From positions 62,001 through 126,000 of the forward strand of contig JADZEW010000026.1 of assembly GCA_020850325.1 (NCBI GenBank): 64,000 nt of DNA, read 5' to 3'. The notes below the pieces were generated by a model. The model worked only from the letters and a program-made list of their open reading frames with translations, did no database searches and had not been told where the DNA came from. Below are positions 41,708 to 50,288 of this stretch, piece after piece. Source of the DNA: Methanoregulaceae archaeon (lineage in GTDB: Bacteria; Armatimonadota; Fimbriimonadia; Fimbriimonadales; Fimbriimonadaceae). Positions within the stretch are counted from its first letter, which is position 1. Each line of letters starts with the position of its first letter. A program made the translations under genes and the position numbers.

Positions 41708-42142
41708 ATGGCGTATCTTTGGGATACGAGCCTCCTGGTCCACGCCGTCAGGGGCTCGGTGACGTTCAACAAGATTGATGCGTCACTGGGGCTGGTGGAG
41801 GCGAAGGTCGCTCCCACAATCTCGATTGTCTCGCGCGGGGAGATCATGGCCTTTGCCGCTCATAAGCACTGGGGGGCGGCCAAACTCAAAGTGCTGGAGA
41901 CCCTCCTGGACAGGTGCGTCGTCATCCCCATCGACGATGATGATCTTGTCGAAATCTACGCGGAGTTGGCGGAGCACAGTATCCGGAACGGTCGCAACGT
42001 CGGGCAGAATGATCTGTGGATTGCCGCGACGGCGGTTCACTTCGGCCTGACCGTCCTTACGCTTGACGGTGACTTCGCTCGGTGCAAACGAGTTAGCTAC
42101 ATTCAGTTCGATTCTGCGGGAGTCGAAATCGGAAGGAGATAG
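41708..42142 (+). CDS. PIN-domain toxin (VapC-like ribonuclease)
   Basis: 144 residues with the four PIN acids: Asp6 ('YLWDTSLLV'), Glu45 ('SRGEIMA'), Asp102 ('GQNDLWIAA') and Asp120 with Asp122 ('TLDGDF'). VapC-type PINs cleave tRNA or rRNA and are normally held inactive by an antitoxin. Here the partner upstream is a 319-residue protein. The stop is 3 bases before the start of the DNA methyltransferase, so the toxin is in one operon with the restriction system. Confidence 0.88.
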   Translation: MAYLWDTSLLVHAVRGSVTFNKIDASLGLVEAKVAPTISIVSRGEIMAFAAHKHWGAAKLKVLETLLDRCVVIPIDDDDLVEIYAELAEHSIRNGRNVGQNDLWIAATAVHFGLTVLTLDGDFARCKRVSYIQFDSAGVEIGRR

Positions 42143-42145
42143 AGG

Positions 42146-44065
42146 TTGGAAGAAGCAAACTGGGGACCCGAGAATCCGCATCCGCTGAGTCGGATGAAGA
42201 CGGAGTTGGTGTGGGAGGGGAAATACGACGAGTTCGGGAATCGGCGGCCCGTGCGGTTGCCCGACTATCCTCTCCCGCTTCAACGCGTTGAGCGGATCGA
42301 CGCGCCGAGCGACGCCGCCAAGGCTACAGCCGCCCGGCAGGGCGACCTGTTCGATCAAGAGTTATTCGAAAGGGGTTCACACCGCGACGACTTCCGGAAC
42401 ATGCTCATCTGGGGCGACAATAAACTCGCCCTCGCGGCCCTGCTCGAACAGTTCCGGGGCAAGGTGGACCTGATCTACATCGACCCGCCGTTTGATGTGG
42501 GGGCGGACTTCACGATGGAGGTTCCCCTTGGGGAGCGCGGGGGCGAGATCGAGAAAGAGCAATCAGTCTTGGAAGCGGTGGCCTATCGCGACACGTGGGG
42601 GAAAGGAACGGATTCTTATGTTCAGTTTCTAAGCGAGAGATTGTTTGTCGCTCGTGAACTCATGAGCAGCAGAGGCTCGATCTTTGTCCATTGCGACTAC
42701 CGGGTCTCACATCTGCTTCGAGCGATCTTAGAGGACCTGTTTGAGGGGTGTTTCTTGAATGAGGTTATATGGTCATACGGGGCGGGAGGAAACCCGCAGG
42801 AGTTCTTTCCTCGCAAGCACGACTCGATCTTCTGGTTCTCCCGAGCAGGGGTTTCGCAGATAAATCAAGACCTTGCCATAATGCGAGTTCCATACGATGA
42901 ATCGACGCTCTCAACGCACTACAAGAACGTTGATTCCCAAGGTCGGCGCTATCGAGTGCAGGTGAAGAACGGTCGTGAGTACGTGACGTACGCCGATGTC
43001 GGAAAACTGGTCACGGACGTGTGGACAGATATCGGGGCGCAGAATGCAACTTCGCCCATTTCGCCTGAGTCCACGGGGTACCGGACGCAGAAGCCAGAGA
43101 AGCTTCTTGAGCGAATCATCTCTGGAACGTCTGATGCGGACTTTCTGGTCCTCGACTTCTTCTGCGGCTCTGGGACGACATGCGCCGTCGCCGAAAAGCT
43201 CGGACGACGCTGGATCGGGGTCGACCTTGGGCGCTACGCCATCCACACCACCCGCAAGCGGCTGATCGGCGTGCAGCGCGAGCTTCACGCCAAGAACGAG
43301 CCGTACCGCTCGTTCGACGTGTACAACCTGGGCCGGTACGAGCGGCAATGGTGGCAGCTCGACCGGCTGCACGGAGCCGACACTGAGCACCGGCGTATCG
43401 TGCTCAAGTTCTACAAGGCCGCTCCGCTGGACAACTCGCCCAACCCGCTCCTGCATGGCATGAAGAACGGGGCGTATGTGCACGTCGACAAGATCGACTC
43501 CATCTTCGTATATGACGAGGCGCGCATGATTGCCCAGGCCGCCCAAGCGGTCGGGGCTCGAGAGCTGCATATCCTCGCCTGGGAGTTCGAGATGGAACTC
43601 AAGCGGAAGCTGGAGGCGCTCGCCGCCGAGACGGGGGTTAAGTTGCGCACGTTTCAGATTCCGCGCGAGATCATGGAGCCAAACCGCAACGAAGTGCAGT
43701 TCTTCGAGGCGGGGGCTTTGGAGGCCGCGATTGTTCGACATGAAGACGGTTCGCTCGATGTCAAGTTGGGGCACTTCAGCCCCGCACTGGCCGAAGCCCC
43801 GGAAGCGGAACTCGCGATGCTTCGGGAGCGGGCGATCAAGTCGCCGTTCGACTTCATTGACTTCTGGGCGATCGACTTCGACTGGGACGGCATCGAGCCC
43901 TTCGAGCACCACTGGCAGGACTACCGCACCCGCAAGGACCGCTCGCTGAAGACGACCTCGGACGCGAAATGGAGCTACGAGACGCCGGGCAAGCACCAGA
44001 TCTGCGTCAAAGTGATTGATGTGTTCGGGGTGGATACGACAACGGTGTTGGAGGTGGACGTCTAG
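42146..44065 (+). CDS. mod: Type III restriction-modification DNA methyltransferase (Mod), beta class
   Basis: 639 residues. Motif IV 'YIDPPFD' (DPPF at 113-116) precedes the AdoMet-binding motif I 'FFCGSGTT' (339-345), the beta order of type III Mod enzymes (N6-adenine). The target-recognition region lies between them. The TTG start at 42146 follows a GGAAGGAGAT Shine-Dalgarno. A C-terminal part of about 200 residues beyond the usual core is present. Its end overlaps the res start by one base. It would both protect host DNA and guide the Res subunit. Confidence 0.92.
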   Translation: MEEANWGPENPHPLSRMKTELVWEGKYDEFGNRRPVRLPDYPLPLQRVERIDAPSDAAKATAARQGDLFDQELFERGSHRDDFRNMLIWGDNKLALAALLEQFRGKVDLIYIDPPFDVGADFTMEVPLGERGGEIEKEQSVLEAVAYRDTWGKGTDSYVQFLSERLFVARELMSSRGSIFVHCDYRVSHLLRAILEDLFEGCFLNEVIWSYGAGGNPQEFFPRKHDSIFWFSRAGVSQINQDLAIMRVPYDESTLSTHYKNVDSQGRRYRVQVKNGREYVTYADVGKLVTDVWTDIGAQNATSPISPESTGYRTQKPEKLLERIISGTSDADFLVLDFFCGSGTTCAVAEKLGRRWIGVDLGRYAIHTTRKRLIGVQRELHAKNEPYRSFDVYNLGRYERQWWQLDRLHGADTEHRRIVLKFYKAAPLDNSPNPLLHGMKNGAYVHVDKIDSIFVYDEARMIAQAAQAVGARELHILAWEFEMELKRKLEALAAETGVKLRTFQIPREIMEPNRNEVQFFEAGALEAAIVRHEDGSLDVKLGHFSPALAEAPEAELAMLRERAIKSPFDFIDFWAIDFDWDGIEPFEHHWQDYRTRKDRSLKTTSDAKWSYETPGKHQICVKVIDVFGVDTTTVLEVDV

Positions 44066-47000
44066 TGGCCACCGAGATCACCTTCGAGAACAGAGATGCC
44101 CTGCGACCGCTGTTCAAGCCGCACGAAGAACCGATTCTTCATCGCACCAAGAATCCTACAGCTGGGGGGCCGGCCTTGGTGGTGCCCGGACGCCGACCCA
44201 GCAGTTGTCCCTTGGTGCGCCCCATCCGCGCGGAGGTCAAGGCGTTTCGAGAGTCGGGCTACGCGGGAGTCTCCGAGACGAGCCGCCGATTGCTGAGACA
44301 TTGGTTTGAGGCGGAGCACTTGGTTCAGGGCGAAGACGACTTACCCGTCCCCTTCGCGTATCACTTTGCCCAACGCGAGGCGATCGAGACGATCATCTAC
44401 TTGTACGAGTCGCGAGGGATATCGAGCGTGGCCTCGTTGCTGACCGAGTTCGGCGGGGGCAAGCTCGACGACTTGGCGGCGGGGATTCCGCCGATGGACG
44501 ATCGGTGGGCGAAGTATTGCACCAAGGTGGCCACGGGGGGCGGAAAGACCAAGATCATGAGCCTGCTCATGACGTGGAGCTACTTCCACCGGCTGTACGA
44601 GGAAGGGTCCGAGTTGCCGCAACACTTTGTGTTGATCGCGCCTAACATCACGGTTTATGAGCGGTTGCGCGACGACTTCGAGGGCGCGGCCATCTTTCAC
44701 CGCGACCCCTTGGTGCCCCTCGACTGGAAGGACGACTTCCAACTTGAGGTTGTGCTTCAGGAAGAAGCGGGCGGAACCGCATCGCGGGGCGCGGTTTACC
44801 TAACGAATATCCACCGCCTTTACGAGAGCCGCGACAAGGAGGACGATGACGAGGGGCCGGTGAGCATTTTTGGCCCGGTGGTCAAGAAGGCCAAGGCGCT
44901 GGATACGGGTGAGTCGTTACGGAAGCGGATTGCGTCGCACCCCAACATTCTGGTGATGAACGATGAGGCCCATCACCTTCACGATCCAGGATTGGCCTGG
45001 AACATCGCGATTGACACCCTGGATCAGCTTTCAAACGAACTTGGAAATGGGGGCGTGATGCTGCAGGTCGACTTCTCGGCCACGCCACGCCATAACAATG
45101 GCGATCTGTTTCGTCACATCGTGAGCGACTTCCCTCTCGGCGAGGCGGTCGATGCGGGGATTGTCAAGGTGCCGGTGCTCGGGGAGTCGGATGATCTGCC
45201 GGCGGTGCCCGACCCCAACATGTCGTTTGTGGATCGGTATCACCAGCACCTTCAGCTTGGATATCAACTCTACAAGCGCAGCTTGGATGAGGTGGGGGCT
45301 GTGCGCAAGCCCATCTTGTTCGTGATGACCGAGGATACGGACTCGGCGAAAGAGGTGGCTCGATACCTGAGCGATGAGAGCAAGTTTCCGGCACTGGGCG
45401 GCAAGGTACTCGACGTTCATACGAAGGTTAAGGGCAAGCTCAAGAAGGTGACCCGAAACGGCAAGGAGACCAAGGAGTTTGTCGAAGGCGAGTCGAACCT
45501 AAAGCCCGATGAACTTAGGTTTCTGCGGCAACTGTCGCGGGACTTGGATGCGAAGGACAGCCCCTACCGGTGCGTGGTCTCCGTGCTCATGCTTCGCGAA
45601 GGTTGGGACGTCAAGAACGTGACGACGATTGTGCCTTTGCGCGCCTACTCAGCGAAATCGGGCATCCTGCCCGAGCAGACTCTCGGGCGAGGCCTTCGGC
45701 GGATGTTTCCGGGGACGGAGATTCCAGAAAAGGTCGTCGTCGTGCACCATCCCGCATTCCGCAACCTCTACGAGCATGAGTTGGAGCAAGAAGGTCTCGA
45801 CATCGCGGTCATGCCGATTCGAGAGGACTTCAAAGAGACGGTTACGATCTTTGTGGACCATGACAACAAGTCGGTCGAGGACTTGGAGATCGAGATCCCG
45901 TTGATCTCAGACGCGGTTGAGACGAGTGCCGAGATGTCGCTCAGCTATGAGGAAGTGGTCGCCAAGTTCACGAGTTCTGGCTGGCCCAAGCTACCGGTCA
46001 AGTCGAAGGGGAGCGACCAGATCACGTATCACGAGCGGCACCTTTTCACGGACGAGACAATTGCGGCTCTCAAGCTCGATGCAGGCTTGCTTGCGACGGC
46101 GGCAACAGCGGTGAGCTACTTCGTGCAGATGATTGGGCGCCAGTGCAAGGTACCGAATGTCCATGCGACGCTGGCCCCGTTGGTTGAGAACTTCATTGCC
46201 GAGCACCTCTTTGAACGCAAGGTTGACCTTTACGGAGGCGAGATTGACCACCGCATGCGAGACGCGGATGTCAAACAGTACATCCTAGGTGTGTTCGCTG
46301 GGCTTGTCTTGGGCAAGGTGATCCATAAGCGTGATCGGCGGCAACTCTCCCAGGGCACCCGCCTCTCGACATGGAAGGCATTTCAGGCGACGAGCACCGA
46401 AGCGCGGCCAGCGGTCCCGGGAAGCAAAACGATGTTCAATCTGGTGCCCTGCGCTAACGACTTCGAGCAAGCCTTTGCTGACTTTCTTGAGCATGCGCCA
46501 GATGTCGTGGCTTACGCCAAAAATGCGGGTCCGCAGAAGTTGATGATTGACTACCTGAAGCCGGACAAAAACAAGGGATTCTACGTTCCCGACTTCTTCG
46601 CGCGAACGGCCTCGGGCCTGAACTACGTGATTGAACTCAAAGGTAAGACTGATGAGCTTGTCCCGCTAAAAGCAGCGGCTACTATGGAATGGTGCGCAAG
46701 TTCAACTGGGGATGAGGAGTGGCGATACCTGTACGTGCCCTACTACCTGTTCCAGACGTCTCCGGCGGCCGACATCGATGAACTTGACCGGGCATGCCTG
46801 CCGGTGCTCAGCGAGCTCGTGAACATGGCGATCCAACCTGCGCTGATGACCAAGTTCGATGACTCCAGTGCGAGCGTCACTAGGGATCGGGTTTTGGAGT
46901 TCCTTCGAGAGGCGGGTTATGCGACGTGCCCCAAGCCGTACGAGCCGCTGGTCAGGCAGTCGGTGGAGTTGTATCACTGGGTTTTGGAGTCAAGACACCA

Positions 47001-47472
47001 GTCTTTCAAGCCTGCGTTTACGTGCCTCCTGAAGCCGTTTGATGACTTGAGCATGTCGCTTCTCGTAGCTCGACTGGCTCCTCGACTGCCGCAATCAAAG
47101 TCTGATCGGGATATCTACTTCGATCCGAATCTAAACCACCTGAGCCATGGGCAAGCAAACACACTCGCCAAGCATCAGAGATGGATCCAGGATAATCTTG
47201 ATCGGAACAAGAGCATGCAGCGGCTTGGGACATTCCTGTTCTGCTTGAACTACGCTCAAACTTGGATGATCGATGCAGGAGGCGTGTGGGAAGACGTCCG
47301 GGACGAGTTCGCTTCAGCCGAGTTCCTTGAAGTGTTTGAGTGCCTTGACCAAGTCAACAAGTTCCGCAATAGCAGAGTTGCCCACGAGGGCGATGTGACT
47401 GACCCCGAGATTGCGCGTAAGGAGTTGGTTCACTGGCTGCGCACGATGTGTATGATGTTTGAACTAGTTTGA
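44065..47472 (+). CDS. res: Type III restriction Res subunit with C-terminal HEPN-like domain
   Basis: 1135 residues from a GTG overlapping the mod stop. The SF2 helicase has Walker A 'ATGGGKT' (about 154-160), DEAH 'NDEAHH' (about 297-302), and a 'LGRGLRRMFPG' motif VI region. The nuclease site PD-(D/E)XK is Pro842-Asp843 with Glu857-x-Lys859 ('VPDFFA', 'ELKGK'). The last 170 residues are extra for a type III Res: all-helical and ending in 'FRNSRVAHEGD', where Arg1101 and His1107 form the RX4-6H motif of HEPN ribonucleases (Asn right after Arg is also typical). So DNA cleavage and RNA cleavage may be joined in one chain. Confidence 0.9.
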   Translation: MATEITFENRDALRPLFKPHEEPILHRTKNPTAGGPALVVPGRRPSSCPLVRPIRAEVKAFRESGYAGVSETSRRLLRHWFEAEHLVQGEDDLPVPFAYHFAQREAIETIIYLYESRGISSVASLLTEFGGGKLDDLAAGIPPMDDRWAKYCTKVATGGGKTKIMSLLMTWSYFHRLYEEGSELPQHFVLIAPNITVYERLRDDFEGAAIFHRDPLVPLDWKDDFQLEVVLQEEAGGTASRGAVYLTNIHRLYESRDKEDDDEGPVSIFGPVVKKAKALDTGESLRKRIASHPNILVMNDEAHHLHDPGLAWNIAIDTLDQLSNELGNGGVMLQVDFSATPRHNNGDLFRHIVSDFPLGEAVDAGIVKVPVLGESDDLPAVPDPNMSFVDRYHQHLQLGYQLYKRSLDEVGAVRKPILFVMTEDTDSAKEVARYLSDESKFPALGGKVLDVHTKVKGKLKKVTRNGKETKEFVEGESNLKPDELRFLRQLSRDLDAKDSPYRCVVSVLMLREGWDVKNVTTIVPLRAYSAKSGILPEQTLGRGLRRMFPGTEIPEKVVVVHHPAFRNLYEHELEQEGLDIAVMPIREDFKETVTIFVDHDNKSVEDLEIEIPLISDAVETSAEMSLSYEEVVAKFTSSGWPKLPVKSKGSDQITYHERHLFTDETIAALKLDAGLLATAATAVSYFVQMIGRQCKVPNVHATLAPLVENFIAEHLFERKVDLYGGEIDHRMRDADVKQYILGVFAGLVLGKVIHKRDRRQLSQGTRLSTWKAFQATSTEARPAVPGSKTMFNLVPCANDFEQAFADFLEHAPDVVAYAKNAGPQKLMIDYLKPDKNKGFYVPDFFARTASGLNYVIELKGKTDELVPLKAAATMEWCASSTGDEEWRYLYVPYYLFQTSPAADIDELDRACLPVLSELVNMAIQPALMTKFDDSSASVTRDRVLEFLREAGYATCPKPYEPLVRQSVELYHWVLESRHQSFKPAFTCLLKPFDDLSMSLLVARLAPRLPQSKSDRDIYFDPNLNHLSHGQANTLAKHQRWIQDNLDRNKSMQRLGTFLFCLNYAQTWMIDAGGVWEDVRDEFASAEFLEVFECLDQVNKFRNSRVAHEGDVTDPEIARKELVHWLRTMCMMFELV

Positions 47473-47491
47473 GTTGACGGCGATTAACGGA

Positions 47492-47508
47492 CCCTAAAGT
47501 TTCCCTAA
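47492..47508 (+). repeat. CCCTAA-N5-CCCTAA at the right edge of the island
   Basis: CCCTAA at 47492-47497 and 47503-47508, the same 11-nt period and orientation as at 37237 and 37248. They lie 78-94 bases before the start of the right paralogue. Confidence 0.5.
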
Positions 47509-47585
47509 ATCAGCGCCGACACCTAGAAATAGGCGGCTGGGTGCAGACATGCACGAATCCACGGCTGGTCTAAGGACATCTACGT

Positions 47586-48299
47586 TTGGCAAAACTACGG
47601 TTAGCGCCTTTCCTTGAAGCGGTCTCCGGCCGCATGGGGGGTGTTGTTTATAAGTCGACTCGATTCGGCACGGAAATGGCTGAGTTTGGAGCCCCGACAA
47701 ATCCGAACACTTCTGCCCAACAAGCTGCCCGCAGCAGCTTTAAGAAGGCTACACAACAGTGGCGGACTCTGAATCTGACGCAGGCGACCGCATGGCGAAA
47801 CTATGCGGCCCAACTGTACACCGACGGGTACATTACCCTGAAGCGTTACAAGCCGAACGGTTTCAACGCCTTCGTGAAGCTCGCGGCAAAATGGTACGCC
47901 GTTAACGCGAGTGGCACGGCTCCAACTACACCTCCCGCTACGGCGTTTAGCGGGGATTCGATCACCGTTACCGTCGACTTCGAGAACCCGGGTGTTATCG
48001 ACTTCACGGCGTCGGCACCGAACGCGGCCAATGTGACCACCGCACTGTTGATTCAGAAGGTGTCGAGCGGTATCGCCGATCCAGTGGAAGGTGCCTACAA
48101 GATCGGAAAGTATTTCCGATTTATCATCGGCACACTGAGCACAACGGTAAGCGTTGCGCCTGGCTACTATGCGGTTGGGTATCAGTTCGTCAACACGGCA
48201 ACGGGCCAAACGAGTGCACCGATCTTCCTCGGTGTGATCGGCCCGGTTTCCTTCCAGATGGTCCAGGGCGGACAGGACAGGAAGAGAAAGGCGGCCTGA
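47586..48299 (+). CDS. SGR/NPNT-motif protein, right paralogue flanking the defence island
   Basis: 237 residues from a TTG start. It shares with the left paralogue (36509-37162): 'SGRMGGVVY', 'PTNPNTSAQ', 'LNLTQATAWRNYAAQ', then a beta-rich C-terminal half ending in a basic tail. Length and motif order match, but side-by-side identity is low. Probably the same uncharacterised (DUF6266-like) family. Strong terminator follows. The duplicated flanking position suggests that the genes mark insertion hot spots for cargo, or that the island arrived with one of them. Confidence 0.65.
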   Translation: MAKLRLAPFLEAVSGRMGGVVYKSTRFGTEMAEFGAPTNPNTSAQQAARSSFKKATQQWRTLNLTQATAWRNYAAQLYTDGYITLKRYKPNGFNAFVKLAAKWYAVNASGTAPTTPPATAFSGDSITVTVDFENPGVIDFTASAPNAANVTTALLIQKVSSGIADPVEGAYKIGKYFRFIIGTLSTTVSVAPGYYAVGYQFVNTATGQTSAPIFLGVIGPVSFQMVQGGQDRKRKAA

Positions 48300-48317
48300 T
48301 CCACGTTCCCTCTCGAC

Positions 48318-48360
48318 GAAGGGTGTGCGTGAAGTTCACACACACCCTTCTTACTTTTGT
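48318..48360 (+). terminator. Strong Rho-independent terminator
   Basis: A 10-bp stem GAAGGGTGTG (48318-48327) with CACACCCTTC (48341-48350), extended by an inner GTGA/TCAC, followed by TTACTTTTGTT. It ends the right paralogue transcript and the island. Confidence 0.9.
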
Positions 48361-48584
48361 TGGTGGGCTTCAGTCATCGGGCCTGCGCTAAGCCTCGTGA
48401 AACTTCCAGATCACGCCAGCACAATGGCATCCGGCGGCTACAAGAGATAGGGTGTTCGGGTCGTAGCCGCGGGATGATACGTGCCCGCGAAGAACCTGCA
48501 CTCGAGCCGCATAGACGCCGGCACCATGGCATCCGACGGCTCTGCGAGGGCACGACGCATCCCTCGCCTACAAGGAGACGACGC
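48361..48584. other. Intergenic region with degenerate 29-bp direct repeats
   Basis: No gene. Contains a near-repeat of about 29 bases centred near 48412-48440 and 48509-48537, each with the core ATGGCATCCG flanked by CGGCT. This is the spacer between convergent genes (47586-48299 plus, 48585-49595 minus). Confidence 0.45.
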
Positions 48585-49595
48585 TCACCGCGCCTTCTTC
48601 GGCACGTGACCGAAGGGCCAGCCGTGCTCCTTCCGCGCCGCGGCTTCTTGATCTTGAGCCGGATGTTCGAGCTCGAACCCATGCTCCACCCACGCGGGCG
48701 GAGGCAACTTCAGCCGCTCGTGCAGCGCGTAGAAGAAGGCCACCGAGTCCTCGATCCACCCGAAATGCCCGCACCGCCCGAGAAGCTGCACGTGCGCCTG
48801 AGGGAGGTACTTCTCCTTCAGCCGGTACGGCATCGCCGACCCGCACGGGTCTTGGTGTCCCTGGATCATCGTGACCGGGAACTTCGTCTCGCGCAGTTTG
48901 GGCAGCGACGGGCCGTACGCCGCGGGATTCAGGATGTGCCGGCGCAGCGCCATGAACACCGGCGCGGAGAACAGGTTCGGAGGCATGTCCTTCATCAAGC
49001 TCTCCGCATACCCTGGCTCGCGAAAGTAGTAGGGCATCACCGACATCACTTGCGACTCGATCTTCTGCTCTTCGGTCAGGTCCTGGCGCGCACTCTCCTC
49101 CACCAGCTTGTCGAACACCGACTGCGGAATGACCCGGTTGAGGTTCTGGCTAAGGACGTCGCCGTCCATACCGATCCCGGGAATGCTCGTGAGCACGAGG
49201 TGTTCGATCGCACTCGCGTGCTTGGCCGCGTAGGTTAGGGCGACGATCACCCCCCAACTCTGTCCCACGACCGTCCACTTCGTGTGCCCGGCGCGCTTGC
49301 GGAGGGCCTCGAGGTCTTCGATGGTCTTATCGAGGCTGATGGTGTCCGCGAGCGACCCCTTCCCCACCTTCATTCGACTCTTGCCGGTACCGAGTTGGTC
49401 GAAGAGGTAGGTGCGGCAGCGATCGCGCAAGCCGAAGCCGATCGCCCACACCGAGCGTCCGCTGAAGCCCGGTCCGCCGGGGATGGCCACCACCGGCCGC
49501 CCGACTCCGACGAGATCCGCGTTGATCACGTAATCACCCCGGTCGACGACCATCGACGACTGAAACACAAATGCGGCGATCACGGCGGCAATCAT
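48585..49595 (-). CDS. Proline-iminopeptidase-like alpha/beta hydrolase
   Basis: 336 residues. A signal peptide-like start ('IAAVIAAFVFQSS') precedes an alpha/beta hydrolase: oxyanion region 'AIPGGPGFSG' (the HGGPG motif altered to PGGPG), nucleophile Ser113 in 'VVGQSWGVIVAL', later Asp in 'GHQDPCGS' and His in 'GRCGHFGW'. GQSWG and the cap region suit prolyl aminopeptidases that remove N-terminal proline from peptides. Export suggests an extracytoplasmic peptide-degrading role. It is monocistronic. The divergent c-di-AMP riboswitch lies on the opposite strand upstream. Confidence 0.82.
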   Translation of the reverse strand: MIAAVIAAFVFQSSMVVDRGDYVINADLVGVGRPVVAIPGGPGFSGRSVWAIGFGLRDRCRTYLFDQLGTGKSRMKVGKGSLADTISLDKTIEDLEALRKRAGHTKWTVVGQSWGVIVALTYAAKHASAIEHLVLTSIPGIGMDGDVLSQNLNRVIPQSVFDKLVEESARQDLTEEQKIESQVMSVMPYYFREPGYAESLMKDMPPNLFSAPVFMALRRHILNPAAYGPSLPKLRETKFPVTMIQGHQDPCGSAMPYRLKEKYLPQAHVQLLGRCGHFGWIEDSVAFFYALHERLKLPPPAWVEHGFELEHPAQDQEAAARKEHGWPFGHVPKKAR

Positions 49596-49682
49596 GGGCC
49601 CTACTATGGCTGAAACCTGGTCCGTTCTGCGCTTCAGCCGATCCGCTGGAGCACCCTACGTGCACCATCAGGTATAATGGCT

Positions 49683-49800
49683 TCTGTCTAGTCTGGCAAG
49701 CATTGTCAGAACGGGGGAACCACATCTGTGGGGTGAATCCATTCCGGAAGAGTTGCACCGAACTCTAACCCGTCAGCTAACCTCGGAGACTGAGCCATCA
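49683..49800 (+). promoter_or_regulatory. Cyclic di-AMP (ydaO/yuaA) riboswitch 1
   Basis: The conserved blocks of the ydaO aptamer are present in order: 'AACGGGGGAACC', 'GGGGTGAATCC', 'CCGAACTC', 'CCGTCAGCTAACCTCG' with the closing AGTCT/AGACT pair. A perfect TATAAT at 49673-49678 lies just upstream. After the aptamer a hairpin (GAGC, TGCCG with CGGCA, GCTC, at 49802-49825) may form the expression platform. It controls the 117-residue gene at 49854, whose Shine-Dalgarno GGAGGTGAT is unusually strong. Confidence 0.9.
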
Positions 49801-49853
49801 TGAGCGTGCCGCCTTCGGCAAGCTCCATGACCGTAACGCATGGAGGTGATTGT

Positions 49854-50207
49854 ATGCGTTTACATAATACGGCTGAGGAGACGTTTGTCACTACTCTCGT
49901 TGAGGGTACCAAGCTTCTTGTCGCCAATTCTAAGTTTACGACTCCCGAAAAGATCGCAGCCTTGAAGAAAGCGATCGCGGGACATGCCCAACAAGCGGTG
50001 TTGCTTCGCGCGCAACGGAATGCGGTAGGCGACACCGAGATGATGAAGAAGATCGAGCGATTGATCAAGCTTCGCGAGGAAGCGGCGGCCTACTTGAGCG
50101 CGACCGCGAAGTGGCTGACCAACCGGGATCGGAGCCTCCAGACGCTCGATGATCTGCCGCGGATGTTTGCCGTCCCCAAGTGGCAAAACGACCAACTCTG
50201 GGCTTAG
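49854..50207 (+). CDS. c-di-AMP-riboswitch-controlled small helical protein (paralogue 1)
   Basis: 117 residues from the ATG at 49854, 4 bases after GGAGGTGAT. The protein is nearly all helical with a conserved C-terminal tail 'PRMFAVPKWQ'. It is homologous to 53345-53704: both have TE..FV..LV.GT near the start, 'KIERL.(K/R)LREEAA.YL....WL', and 'L...PRMF..P.W'. No signal peptide, no known domain. Control by c-di-AMP, which governs potassium balance and cell-wall turgor in other bacteria, is the main functional clue. Confidence 0.75.
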   Translation: MRLHNTAEETFVTTLVEGTKLLVANSKFTTPEKIAALKKAIAGHAQQAVLLRAQRNAVGDTEMMKKIERLIKLREEAAAYLSATAKWLTNRDRSLQTLDDLPRMFAVPKWQNDQLWA

Positions 50208-50219
50208 CCCAACGCCTCG

Positions 50220-50247
50220 GGCCCGCAACGACGCGGGCCTTCCTTTT
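50220..50247 (+). terminator. Rho-independent terminator after paralogue 1
   Basis: GGCCCGC (50220-50226) pairs with GCGGGCC (50233-50239), followed by TTCCTTTT. Confidence 0.9.
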
Positions 50248-50288
50248 GCATGCAGACGGGCGACCGCATGGACTAAGCTCCCAGCACC

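Noticed and set aside
42911-43996. 361-residue minus-strand frame
   Set aside because: Shadow of the Mod methyltransferase gene; the plus frame has clear DPPF and FCGSGTT motifs.
48357-49238. 293-residue plus-strand open frame
   Set aside because: It is the opposite-strand shadow of the proline-iminopeptidase-like gene and shows only Arg/His-rich low-complexity composition.
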